In this document: piece after piece, positions 17,814 through 28,000 of the stretch
Layout: the number at the start of each line of letters is the position of its first letter
Numbering within the stretch: position 1 is the stretch's first letter
Assembly: GCA_017465905.1 (NCBI GenBank)
Contig: JAFTVE010000005.1
Span: 1 to 64,000, forward strand
DNA: 64,000 bases
From: Bacteroidaceae bacterium
GTDB taxonomy: Bacteria; Bacteroidota; Bacteroidia; Bacteroidales; Bacteroidaceae
Direction of reading: 5' to 3'
Notes under the pieces: model-generated
What the model saw: only the letters and a program-made list of their open reading frames with translations
The model's database searches: none
Told to the model about the DNA's origin: nothing
Position numbers and translations under genes: made by a program

Positions 17814-18149
17814 TTTGTGTATGAATTATAATGTTTTTGTCCAAAAAATCCTTTAAGAGTACAAATTTAGTGCAAAATTTCGATTAAGCGAAAACAATGC
17901 AAATATATTTGTCTTGCCAAGCAACAGAAAGTAAACAAATCCTCTTCCACACCTCTTGGAATCAGCTATAGATCCCAGTCCAATCTCACGTAGGTTTTCT
18001 ATAATCAAACCATTCCATTTGCCATGTCACAATATCAACCTGAGCAGCAAACCTTGCGAATACTCCACAAAGCGCTACTTTTCAATGGTTTAACATAAAT
18101 TACAGAGAAAAACGGGGAGAGAACTTGCTTCTATGCCACTTTTTTTTAG
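17814..18149. other. Divergent intergenic region between purL and the 18224 gene
   Basis: No gene is visible. It contains the purL promoter element on the minus strand (17862-17869). The sequence from about 17880 to 18120 is A/T-rich without notable repeats, and no riboswitch could be recognised by eye. Confidence 0.5.
17862..17869 (-). promoter_or_regulatory. purL promoter, -7 element
   Basis: The minus strand reads TAAATTTG, about 50 bases upstream of the purL ATG. Confidence 0.5.
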
Positions 18150-18157
18150 TATCTTTG
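18125..18157 (+). promoter_or_regulatory. Promoter of the 18224 gene
   Basis: TTG at 18125-18127 and TATCTTTG at 18150-18157, 22 bases apart. A small hairpin (ACGGC, loop, GCCGT; about 18176-18192) lies in the leader. Confidence 0.6.
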
Positions 18158-18223
18158 CAGGAAATTTCGGGACAAACGGCTTTTTGGCCGTTCATATTGA
18201 AATACAAAGAATAAAAAACAACG

Positions 18224-19033
18224 ATGAAAGCAAACAAAATCCTATTTATCACTCAAGAGATTGTTCCCTTTACGGAGAGTAGTGCAATGGCCGACAACTG
18301 CCGTTTCCTATTGCAAGCGATTCAAGAGAAAGGACACGAAATTAGAACCTTCATGCCCAAATGGGGCAATATCAACGAGCGCCGCAATCAGCTACACGAG
18401 GTAATCCGCCTCACTGGAATGAACATCATCGTTGACGACACTGACCATCCACTTATCATCAAGGTGGCATCCATACAGGCTTTGCGTACCCAAGTATTCT
18501 TTATCCTCAATGACGACTACTTCCGCAACCACCTCAACACCCGTGATGAGAATGGCAACGAATATCCTGACAATGACGAACGCACCATCTTCTTTGCACG
18601 CAGCGTTTTGGAGACCGTAAAGAAGCAGTCCTGGTATCCCGAAGTTATCCACTGCCACGGATGGATAGGAGCACTTGTGGGTCTTTACATCAAGATTCTG
18701 TACAAGGATGAACCAGCCTTCCGCAACACCAAGTTTGTATACTCACTTTACGACGATGCTTTCAATGCCACCTTCCCCGAGAACTATCTGAAGAAGGTCG
18801 TTGTACGCAATATGGAAGACATAGAGTTCGACGGCATCGCTACACCTGTCACCTATCAGGAACTTAGCAAGATTGCTATCCGCTGGGCCGACGGCGTTGT
18901 CCTAAACTGCGAAAACGTAGACCCCACCCTGCTCGAATATGCACAATCGCTCAACAAACCCATCTTGGAATACAAGACCGGAGCTGAATATGCCGATGCA
19001 TGCAGTGAATTCTACAACCAACTTCACGAATAA
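18224..19033 (+). CDS. Half-length glycogen/starch synthase-like protein (GT5 N-terminal domain)
   Basis: 269 residues covering only the N-terminal Rossmann half of a GT5 glycogen synthase, which is usually about 480 residues. Seen: KILFITQEIVPFTESSAMADNCRFLLQAIQEKGHEIRTFMPKWGNINERRNQLHEV, then EVIHCHGWIGALVGLYIKILY and KFVYSLYDDAFNATFPENY. The usual KTGGLADV loop that binds the donor sugar is replaced by ESSAMADN, and the C-terminal domain with the nucleotide site is absent. This short form is common in Bacteroidales next to a DUF4270 gene and may be regulatory or inactive rather than a true synthase. In an apparent operon with the next gene, 27 bases on. Confidence 0.8.
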   Translation: MKANKILFITQEIVPFTESSAMADNCRFLLQAIQEKGHEIRTFMPKWGNINERRNQLHEVIRLTGMNIIVDDTDHPLIIKVASIQALRTQVFFILNDDYFRNHLNTRDENGNEYPDNDERTIFFARSVLETVKKQSWYPEVIHCHGWIGALVGLYIKILYKDEPAFRNTKFVYSLYDDAFNATFPENYLKKVVVRNMEDIEFDGIATPVTYQELSKIAIRWADGVVLNCENVDPTLLEYAQSLNKPILEYKTGAEYADACSEFYNQLHE

Positions 19034-19060
19034 GTGTTATAGCTATACTAATTATCAAGA

Positions 19061-20440
19061 ATGAAGAAATCTATTGTTTACATACTGACAGCCCTCGTCT
19101 GCCTCATCGCTTGTGACGACAACACCGGGACCTTAGGCAATAGCATAACACCCGAAGCTGACTCAATAAACATCAAGACCAGCTCCTACTTTGCCGAATC
19201 ACAATCGATAGCTGTAGATTCTGTCTTGGGCAAGACTGGCAAGGTATACCTCGGACGCTTCACCGATCCGCAGACCGGTTCATTGTTTGAGGCCGACTTT
19301 ATCGCTCAGTTCAATTGCGTAGAGGGAGGCAGCGTGTTTCCTCCTGCCGACAGTATCAAGGGCGACAGCGCTATACGCGTTGAGCTGAGGCTTTTCTTCA
19401 CCACATTCTTCGGCGATTCAACCAACACAATGACTGCCGAAGTCTATGAGCTGGAGAGAACACTCAAGGAGAACGAGAAATACTACACCAACATCGACCC
19501 CACCCAGTTCTACGACCCCAACAGCCAACCTTTGGCACACAAAGTGTACACAGCCATCGACTACACCTTGGAGGATAGTGAGCTGGAGGATGCCGACCAC
19601 TATGCAAACGTAAGCATACCGCTCCCCATCGAGATAGGCAACGAGATGATTAAGCTATATCGCAGCAATCCCGAATTCTTTGCCAATGCCACCAGCTTCA
19701 TCGAGAACATTTGTCCTGGATACTACGTCAAATCAACCAATGGTGACGGCACCGTACTGTACATTGATCAGGTAGCACTGAACGTCTACTTCAGCGACAT
19801 GCGTACCGACTCAGTCTACGTCACCCAGTTTGTAGGCTCTGAAGAGGTATTGCAGACCAACCGTTTCAACACACAGCAAGTACAGCATCTTGTCGAGGAC
19901 GATGCTTGCACCTATCTCAAGACTCCCGCAGGAATCTTTACAGAGGTAACCCTTCCTGTAGTCGACATGATGGCAGATGGCGACAGCATCAACTCTGCCA
20001 AGATTGTATTCACCCGCTACAACGACACTTACGACACTCAGTACAAGTTTGGGACTCCCAAAATCCTACTTATGGTACGCAAGAGCGAGATGAGCTCCTT
20101 CTTTGAGAAGAACCGTCTGACCGATAATGTAAGTTCGTTCTACACCACGTACAACAACACATTCAACCGCTACGAGTACAACAACATTGCCCGCCTCATC
20201 ATCCACTGCTACAATGAACGTCAAGCATGGTTGGAAGCCAACCCTGGAAAGACTGAGGCCGAGTTCAGCGAAGCCCACCCCGACTGGAACAAGGTGGTTC
20301 TGATACCTGTAAGCACGGTCAGAGATTCGAACAACAATATCGTAAATTTCCGCCACGACCTCAGCCTCAACTCCACACGCCTTGTCGGTGGCAAAGATCG
20401 GATTGAGATCAAGGTTATCAGTAGCGCATTCAATCACTAA
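19061..20440 (+). CDS. DUF4270 family lipoprotein
   Basis: 459 residues. The signal peptide ends in a lipobox (LVCLIACDDN, Cys about residue 19), so it should be anchored to a membrane. The body, with SSYFAESQSIAVDSVLGKTGKVYLGRFTDPQTGSLFEADFIAQF and a C-terminal DLSLNSTRLVGGKDRIEIKV, matches the DUF4270 pattern. The function is unknown. The family is found only in Bacteroidetes and often next to the short starch-synthase-like gene, as here. The sequence has many Asp, Asn and Thr residues and no catalytic motif I recognise. Confidence 0.85.
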   Translation: MKKSIVYILTALVCLIACDDNTGTLGNSITPEADSINIKTSSYFAESQSIAVDSVLGKTGKVYLGRFTDPQTGSLFEADFIAQFNCVEGGSVFPPADSIKGDSAIRVELRLFFTTFFGDSTNTMTAEVYELERTLKENEKYYTNIDPTQFYDPNSQPLAHKVYTAIDYTLEDSELEDADHYANVSIPLPIEIGNEMIKLYRSNPEFFANATSFIENICPGYYVKSTNGDGTVLYIDQVALNVYFSDMRTDSVYVTQFVGSEEVLQTNRFNTQQVQHLVEDDACTYLKTPAGIFTEVTLPVVDMMADGDSINSAKIVFTRYNDTYDTQYKFGTPKILLMVRKSEMSSFFEKNRLTDNVSSFYTTYNNTFNRYEYNNIARLIIHCYNERQAWLEANPGKTEAEFSEAHPDWNKVVLIPVSTVRDSNNNIVNFRHDLSLNSTRLVGGKDRIEIKVISSAFNH

Positions 20441-20464
20441 GAGCAAGAGACTTGAAAAACTTTT

Positions 20465-20497
20465 ACAGCCATTCCAATAGGAGTGGCTGTTATTTTA
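20465..20497 (+). terminator. Terminator after the DUF4270 gene
   Basis: ACAGCCATTCC (20465-20475) pairs with GGAGTGGCTGT (20480-20490) with one T-G pair, followed by TATTTTAT. Confidence 0.65.
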
Positions 20498-20576
20498 TAC
20501 ATCCCCACACAAGCAAAAAAAAGCTACCAGCTATAATAATTTATTATCCAATACCTTATTTTCTAAAATATATTTA

Positions 20577-20584
20577 TATTTTTG
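20577..20584 (+). promoter_or_regulatory. Promoter of the lyase/galactanase pair, -7 element
   Basis: TATTTTTG matches TAnnTTTG, 42 bases before the ATG at 20626. No clear repeat typical of an HTCS binding site could be assigned. Confidence 0.5.
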
Positions 20585-20625
20585 CATTCTATATGTAATC
20601 ATAGCACTTTAAGTCTATACTAAGA

Positions 20626-23600
20626 ATGAAAAAGAATCTCCTGCGGTTAATGCTGCTCATCGGCATTGCAGCAACAACATCTAATGGCACAGCCCAACGT
20701 ATACAGCAACCCCTGGGACGCGGTGTGGTAGTGGCAGTAAATGGCTCATCGGCTACCGTCACATGGCGACGCTTGGCTCAAGAGCCCGAGAACGCCACCT
20801 ATAATATATATGTAAACGGCAACAAGATCACCTCTTCTCCCGTAGCCAACACCAACTATGCCACCAACACGACTAAGGTGCCCATAGGGAGCGAGGTAGC
20901 GGTGAGCGTGGTCGCTGACGGAAAGGAATCGGCGCTGAGCACTCCCTACAAGGTGGCGAGCCGCGACCTACGCAACATGTTCATGAGCATCCGCTTCGAC
21001 GCATCGCCCCTCACAGCCTCAGGATACTCTACCGACTATGTATGGCCAGCCGACCTCGACGGCGACGGTGAGATGGACTACGTAGTGAACCGCAAGAGCC
21101 TGTCTACCGGGCTCGACAACTATATCGAAGGGTACTTGCGTACAGGCGAGCACCTGTGGACGGTGAAGCTCGGCCCCAACGAGCTCAGCTGTGCCGGACA
21201 GGACGATATGATACTGGCCTACGACATGGACTGCGACGGCAAGGCCGACGTGGTGTGCCAGACAAGCGACGGCACCCAGTTCTGGGATGCCGGGAAGAAG
21301 ACCTTCGGCCTCTACGTCAACGGACTCACCACGGGCGACACCGACGGTGACGGCATCATCGATTACGAGACACAATCAACAAAGAATGCACCGCGCTACA
21401 TGACCGTCGTGGATGGTATGACGGGAGCAGAGAAGTGCAGCGTGGAGCAGACCTACAACAACTCATACAACCGCACCAACCGCGCGGCACTCATGGGCGA
21501 CGAGTACAACAAGCACGTAGGACACGTAGGCGTATTCTACCCCGACGGCATACACCCCGCCATGATCATGGAGTGGCACACACGCAACAGCAACGGCAGC
21601 CACAACTACCACAACAGTGCCTTTGCCTTCGATTTCAGCACTGGCAAGGCCGGTGAGTGGAAGGAGCTCTTCTGCAAGAACACCGGAGGCCCTGCCTTCC
21701 ATCAGATACGTATTGCCGATGTCGACGGCGACGGCCGCGACGAGATGCAGACAGGCGGCTACACGATGGACCACGACGGCTCTACCCTCAACACCCCAGG
21801 TATTGCCCATGGCGACCGCTTCCGCACCAGCGACATCGACCCCGAGCGCCCGGGCCTCGAGACCTTTGCCATACAGCAGAATGCCGGCGACATGCTCGGC
21901 CAGATACTCTACGATGCCGCTACGGGCGAGAGCATCAAGCGATGGTATCTCTCCGCTGTGGGCGACGTGGGCCGTGGCGAATGTATGGACGTAGACCCCA
22001 ACCACCTCGGCTGGGAGATGTGGAGCACCATGGGCGGCGTTTACAATGCCAAGGGCGACCTCATCCCCGAGCACACAGCCCCCTACCCCACTGAAGGCAT
22101 CTGGTGGGACGGTGAGCTCGACCGCGAGATTGTGCAGTCAAGCGACAGCCATTACAACGTATATATCCAGGACTTCTACAAAGGACGCCTCATTGAGATT
22201 GCCAAGCTCAGCGGCTGGCGCTACGTCACCGTATATGCCAAGCGTGCCGCCTTCTGGGGCGACATCATCGGTGACTGGCGCGAAGAGCTGGTGCTGCTCC
22301 ACAAGGAGAATGGCGTATGCGTAGGTATCGTAGGCTTCACTACCGACTACACCACCACAGTAGACAACATCTACTCCCTGCAGGAAGACCCCGCCTACCG
22401 CATGCAGTGCACCACCAAGGGATATTACCAAAGCCCCAACCCGGGCTTCTACTTAGGCTACAACATGCCACGTCCGCAGCTGCCTCCCACCATGGTCACC
22501 GACCTCGTATGGAAGGGCACCGACAGCTTCTCCAACTATGAGCGCTCCGAGGCAGCTGCCTATGCCGATAGCAAAAGCCTGATCATCGACCTCAACACCG
22601 ACGCCTCAGTCAGCGTAAACGCCGCCATGCAGCCCTCCGTGCTCTATGCCATGCCCACGAAGGGACAGCGTGTCACGCTCAGCGGCACAGGCAGTCTCAC
22701 CGGTGATATGGACCTATGGAAGAGCCAGCAGGGAACCCTCGTGGCCAATGTTCCGCTCGACTACACAGGCACCACCTACATCTCTGAAGGTACGCTTGAG
22801 GTCAATGGAGAGATTAAGGGAGACGTCAACCTCCGTGCCCGCGGCACCCTCAGCGGCAAGGCTATCGTCAACGCCATCAGCTTCGAGGGCGCCCTTAATT
22901 ACGAGGGATGCCGCCTGATGCCTACCGAGCAGATGACCTTCAAGCAGGGTCTCAAGCTCGACCGCAAGGTATATATGGAGATGGACATCACCACTGCCGA
23001 GGGCAGTCAGCGTGCCGACCTCATCAAAGTAGAGGGCGACCTCGGCTTGTCAGCCCCAGCTATATTTACCATCGTACCTGCCGAGAATGACGTGCAGCCC
23101 GGCAAGTTCAAGCTCATCGAGTATACAGGCCAACTCACGGGCAAGGCTAACTTCTCCGTACGCGGCCTCACAGGACTCTCCTACGAGATTGTCCACGAAG
23201 ACAAGGCCATCTACCTCGTCATCAATGCCCAGCGCAGTGCCGCACAAGGCGTGATATGGAGTGGCCACACCAGCAGCACTTGGGACTATCAGACTCCCAA
23301 CTTCCTCCTTGGCACCGACACCACCGAGTTTGTGGCAGGCGACGAGGTAGAGTTCAACGACGAGGCACAATCCGTACTCATCACCCTCACCGACCTCATG
23401 CCCATCGGCAAGGTCACTGTCAACAACAACGAGAAGAACATCTCCTTCACCGGCGACGGCGGCCTCAGCGGCAGCGGCTCGCTCATCAAGGAGGGAAGTG
23501 GCCGGCTCAGCCTCGTCACCACCAAGAGCGACTACACAGGTCCTACCATCATTAACGGTGGCACCATACTCGTCAAGGAGCTTGCCGATGGCGGACTGCC

Positions 23601-25053
23601 CAGCTCCATCGGTGCAGCCAGCTCATCGCCCGAGAACCTACAGATAGGCAAGGCCACCCTCAACATCGACAATGCCAATACGGCTACCGACCGTGGTATC
23701 ACCCTCACCGACACCGCCTCTATACAAATAAACAGTGGCACCACCTCACTCAAAGGCCAAATCAAGGGCGATGGTATGCTCGTGAAGAAGGGAGCAGGCC
23801 AGCTCAACATCACCTACGGGGGAGCCAACACCTGGAGCGGAGGCACGCGCCTCGTAGCCGGCACCCTGGCCATGGGCACCTGGAACACCACGTTCGGCAC
23901 CTCCACGTCCAAGATTGAGGTCACGGGCAACAGCACCATCCGCATCTTCGACCAGAACTCCACCTCCACCGTGCCCAATCTCAACAACACCATCGACATC
24001 CTCAAGGGCAAGACTCTCACCATCGTAGGCGGCAAGCGCTGTGCCATCCGTGGCAAGCTCACGGGCGAGGGCACCCTGCGCATCTCGTTCCCATACGTCC
24101 GTGGCGATGTATATACCAATATGTCCGCTTTCCAAGGCACCTACGAGGCCACCTCCGGTCAGCTTCGTCTGGCCAGCGCCATCGACCTCTCGCAGGGCAC
24201 GCTCAAGCTCGGCGCCGATGTCTACGCAGCGCATGTCGAGGGCGGCGGCAAGAACGAGAAGATACTCACCAGCAAGATTGGTGCCCTCACCAGCAGTGTC
24301 AACACCTGTACACTTGCCTCGGGCATCTGGAACGTAGGCTATCTCGGCACCGACGACACCTATGCCGGCATCTTCAACTCATCGGCCACCATCAACAAGT
24401 ATGGTGAAGGCACGCTCACCCTCACAGGAGCCAGCCAAGGCAAGCTCAACATCTACGAAGGCTGCGTACTGGCAGGCAACACCTCCACGGCTACGACGAG
24501 TGGCGCCACCACTGTCTACGAAGGCGGCAAGCTTGCCGGTGGTGGAAAGATTGCTGCCGTGACCATCAAGAAGGGCGGCATCCTTGCAGCCGGAAAGAAC
24601 AGCCTGCTCACCGGCACACTCACACTTACCGGCAACCTCAACGTCAACTCCGGCGGCATCCTCTACATACGTGCCCGCAACAACGGACGTACCGACACCT
24701 TCAAGGCCGACGGCAAGGTAACCCTCATGTCGCCCCTCTTCCAAATAGAGCACATCGGTGACGGCTTCATAGAGGGCGACGAGCTCCCCATCTTCACAGG
24801 CACAGGCACCATCAGCCTCTCGGGCACGCCCACCTTCGAGCCAGCCACACCTTGCGACGGCTGCGTATGGGACTACTCCACCTTGGAGACCGACGGCACC
24901 CTCCGCGTCATTGCTGACCCCACTGGCATTGACAATACAGAATTGACAATTGACAAATCACAATTGACAATTTACGACCTCACCGGCCGCAAGGTTGAGA
25001 CTATTACGGAAAAAGGCATCTATATTATAAATGGTAAAAAAGCAATCCGATGA
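20626..25053 (+). CDS. Secreted PL11-type rhamnogalacturonan lyase with beta-strand-repeat tail
   Basis: Predicted to cleave the rhamnose-galacturonate backbone of pectic RG-I by beta-elimination. It has 1475 residues, about 850 more than a usual PL11 lyase. A signal peptide (to about 23) is followed by RIQQPLGRGVVVAVNGSSATVTWRRLAQEPENATYNIYVNG and calcium-binding loops of an eight-blade propeller: DLDGDGEMDY (Asp about 143), DMDCDGKAD, DTDGDGIIDYE and DVDGDGRDE. The lyase part ends near PGFYLGYNMPRPQLPP, about residue 625. Residues about 700-1430 carry autotransporter-associated strand repeats (GTTYISEGTLEVNG, YTGPTIINGGTILVKE, GEGTLTLTGASQGKLNIYEG). The end is a Bacteroidales sorting-type tail (IYDLTGRKVETITEKGIYIINGKK), preceded by heptanucleotide-repeat-encoded NTELTIDKSQLTI. 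The stop overlaps the next ATG by four bases. Confidence 0.9.
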   Translation: MKKNLLRLMLLIGIAATTSNGTAQRIQQPLGRGVVVAVNGSSATVTWRRLAQEPENATYNIYVNGNKITSSPVANTNYATNTTKVPIGSEVAVSVVADGKESALSTPYKVASRDLRNMFMSIRFDASPLTASGYSTDYVWPADLDGDGEMDYVVNRKSLSTGLDNYIEGYLRTGEHLWTVKLGPNELSCAGQDDMILAYDMDCDGKADVVCQTSDGTQFWDAGKKTFGLYVNGLTTGDTDGDGIIDYETQSTKNAPRYMTVVDGMTGAEKCSVEQTYNNSYNRTNRAALMGDEYNKHVGHVGVFYPDGIHPAMIMEWHTRNSNGSHNYHNSAFAFDFSTGKAGEWKELFCKNTGGPAFHQIRIADVDGDGRDEMQTGGYTMDHDGSTLNTPGIAHGDRFRTSDIDPERPGLETFAIQQNAGDMLGQILYDAATGESIKRWYLSAVGDVGRGECMDVDPNHLGWEMWSTMGGVYNAKGDLIPEHTAPYPTEGIWWDGELDREIVQSSDSHYNVYIQDFYKGRLIEIAKLSGWRYVTVYAKRAAFWGDIIGDWREELVLLHKENGVCVGIVGFTTDYTTTVDNIYSLQEDPAYRMQCTTKGYYQSPNPGFYLGYNMPRPQLPPTMVTDLVWKGTDSFSNYERSEAAAYADSKSLIIDLNTDASVSVNAAMQPSVLYAMPTKGQRVTLSGTGSLTGDMDLWKSQQGTLVANVPLDYTGTTYISEGTLEVNGEIKGDVNLRARGTLSGKAIVNAISFEGALNYEGCRLMPTEQMTFKQGLKLDRKVYMEMDITTAEGSQRADLIKVEGDLGLSAPAIFTIVPAENDVQPGKFKLIEYTGQLTGKANFSVRGLTGLSYEIVHEDKAIYLVINAQRSAAQGVIWSGHTSSTWDYQTPNFLLGTDTTEFVAGDEVEFNDEAQSVLITLTDLMPIGKVTVNNNEKNISFTGDGGLSGSGSLIKEGSGRLSLVTTKSDYTGPTIINGGTILVKELADGGLPSSIGAASSSPENLQIGKATLNIDNANTATDRGITLTDTASIQINSGTTSLKGQIKGDGMLVKKGAGQLNITYGGANTWSGGTRLVAGTLAMGTWNTTFGTSTSKIEVTGNSTIRIFDQNSTSTVPNLNNTIDILKGKTLTIVGGKRCAIRGKLTGEGTLRISFPYVRGDVYTNMSAFQGTYEATSGQLRLASAIDLSQGTLKLGADVYAAHVEGGGKNEKILTSKIGALTSSVNTCTLASGIWNVGYLGTDDTYAGIFNSSATINKYGEGTLTLTGASQGKLNIYEGCVLAGNTSTATTSGATTVYEGGKLAGGGKIAAVTIKKGGILAAGKNSLLTGTLTLTGNLNVNSGGILYIRARNNGRTDTFKADGKVTLMSPLFQIEHIGDGFIEGDELPIFTGTGTISLSGTPTFEPATPCDGCVWDYSTLETDGTLRVIADPTGIDNTELTIDKSQLTIYDLTGRKVETITEKGIYIINGKKAIR
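24937..24972. repeat. ATTGACA-type heptanucleotide repeat in the lyase gene
   Basis: AATTGACAATTGACAAATC and a further CAATTGACAATTT lie in frame and encode NTELTIDKSQLTI just before the sorting tail. It belongs to the same repeat family as that in uvrB and around rsgA. Confidence 0.75.
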
Positions 25054-28000
25054 AACGACTACTGACAGCTGTTGCACTCCTGTGCAGCCTCACCCTCCAT
25101 GCCCAGCGCGGCGAGTACAACTTCGACTCCGACTGGCACTACACCTATGAAGGCACCTCCCACGTGGCCACCTTGCCCCGTGCGTTCAACGAAGACTATG
25201 CCTACCGCGTAGCCATCGACAACCTCCCCGACGACACGGTGCGCTACACCAAGACCTTCCGCCTGCCCCGCAAGGCCAAGGGCAAGAAGGTGTTCATCGA
25301 GTTTGAGGGAGCCCGCCAGTCGGCCACCGTATGGCTCAACGGCCACCGCGTAGGCATGAGCGAGAACGGCGTCATGGCCTTCGGCTTCGACCTCACCCCC
25401 TACATCAACTACCGTGGCGACAACCGCCTCGAGGTGCTCACCGACAACGACTGGAACTACCACGAGCAGCAGCACCCCGACCACAGTCCCTACCAGTGGA
25501 ACAACAAGAACTTCAACGCCAACTACGGCGGCCTGCCCAAGCATGTGCGCCTGCACATCACCGACCGCCTCTATCAGACACTGCCCCTCTACTCCAACCT
25601 CGGCACCACCGGCGTGTACATCTATGCCAAGGACATCGACGTGCCCTCACGCAGTGCCGAGATCGTGGCCAGCTCCGAGGTGAAGAACGAGAGCAGCAAG
25701 CCCCGTGAGGTAGTCTATGAGGTCGAGGTCATCGACAACGATGGCCACAGCCTCGGCACCTTCCGCAGCGCCGCCCAGCACATCGCTCCCGGCGCCACCG
25801 CCACGCTCAGCGCCTCCAGGCAGTTCAGCGGCCTCCACTTCTGGAGCTGGGGCTACGGCTACCTCTACACCGTGAAGACCCGTCTGCTCGTAGGTGGTAA
25901 GTGCACCGATGAGGTAGTCACCCGCACCGGCTTCCGCAAGACCGAGTTTGGCAACGGCCTCTTCCGCCTCAACGACCGCGTGCTCATGGTCCACGGCTAT
26001 GCCCAGCGCACCAGCAACGAGTGGCCCGGCGTAGGCATGAGCGTACCCGCCTGGCTCAGCGACTACAGCAACCTCGAGATGGTGAAGAGTGGCGGCAACC
26101 TCGTGCGCTGGATGCATGTCACCCCCTGGAAGCAGGACATCGAGTCGTGCGACCGCGTAGGCCTCATTCAGGCCATGCCCGCCGGCGATGCCGAGAAAGA
26201 TGTCGAGGGACGCCGCTGGGAGCACCGCGTGGAGCTCATGCGCGACGCCATCATCTACAACCGCAACAACCCCTCCATCATCTTCTACGAGTGTGGCAAT
26301 GAGAACATCTCCGACGTCCACATGGCCGAGATAAAGGCCATCCGCGACCTCTACGACCCCCATGGAGGCCGTGCCATCGGCAGCCGCGAGATGCTCGGCA
26401 GCAAGGTCTCAGAGTATGGTGGCGAGATGCTCTACATCAACAAGAGCGGTGGCCAGCCCCTCTGGGCCATGGAGTACTGCCGCGACGAGGGCCTGCGCCG
26501 CTACTGGGACAACTGGAGCTACCCCTACCACCGCAGTGGCGACGGACCGCTCTACCGGGGTGCCGACGCCTCGGCCTACAACCACAACCAAGACCAGCTC
26601 GCCGTAGAGCATATACGCCGTTGGTTCGACTACTGGGAGGTGCGCCCCGGCATGGGCAAGCGCGTCAGCTCGGGCGGTGTCAAGATTATCTTCTCCGACA
26701 CCAACACCCACTTCCGTGGCGAGTCGAACTACCGCACCAGCGGTGTGTCCGATGCCATGCGTCTGCCCAAGGACTCCTACTACGCCCATCAGGTGATGTG
26801 GAACGGATGGGTCGACCCCGAGACACCGCAAACCTACATCATGGGCCACTGGAACTACCCCGAGGGCACCGTCAAGCCCATCTATGTAGTCTCCAACGCT
26901 CCCCGCGTAGAGCTGCTCCTCAATGGCCAGTCAGTAGGCACCGCCCGCCGCGAGTATGAATTCCTCTACACCTTCGACTCCGTAGCCTACCGCCCCGGCA
27001 CCCTGCAGGCCATCTCCTACGACGAGCAGGGCCAGCAGGTATCTGAGTACACCCTCACCACCGTGGGCGAAGCAGCCACACTGAACCTCTCGCTCATGAC
27101 AGCCCCCGACGGCATGCGTGCCGACGGTGCCGACCTCGCCCTCATCACCTTCGAGGTGCTCGACAGCAAAGGCCGTCGCTGCCCGCTCGACAACCGCAAC
27201 GTCACCTTCACCCTCGAGGGACCTGCCCAATGGCGTGGAGGCCTTGCCAAGGGCGACGGCAACTGCGTGCTCTCCACCACCCTGCCCGTAGAGTGTGGCG
27301 TCAACCGAGCCCTCGTGCGCAGCCTCACCGAGGCAGGCACCATCCGCCTCACCGCCCAAGCCGAAGGGCTGGCACCGCAGACCATCGAGTGGACGAGCCG
27401 CCCCGTGGCCGTATCCCATGGCCTCAGTGCCGAGCACCAGCGCGACATCCTCCCCTCCTACCTCGGCCGTGGCGAGACACCCGCCACCCCATCCTACACC
27501 GACCATAAGGAGACCCTCACCATAGCCCGCGTCATCGACAGCCAGGGCACCACACCCCGCGACAGCCACCCCAGCACCGACGACAATGAGGAGACCGAGT
27601 GGCGCAACGATGGCACCAAGCGCACCTCATGGATCACCTACGAACTGGACGCTCCCGCACGCCTCGACGAGGTATCGCTCAAGCTCACCGGCTGGCGCCG
27701 CCGCAGCTATCCGCTCGAGATCTTTGCCGACACCACCCTCGTGTGGGCAGGCAACACCCCCATGACCCTCGGCTACGTACACCTGCCCGTCAAGTCCACC
27801 CTATGCTCGCGCGTCACCATCCGCCTCAAGGGCACAGCCACCGAGAGCGATGCCTTCGGACAGATTACCGAGCTGGCCGCCCCCGTAGCCAATGAGCTCG
27901 ACCTCTACAAAGCCAAGGATGGCGACAAGGTACGCAGCGAACTGCGCATCGTGGAGATCGACCTGCTGAAGTGGAAGAGTCGCGATGCACAGGACTTCGT

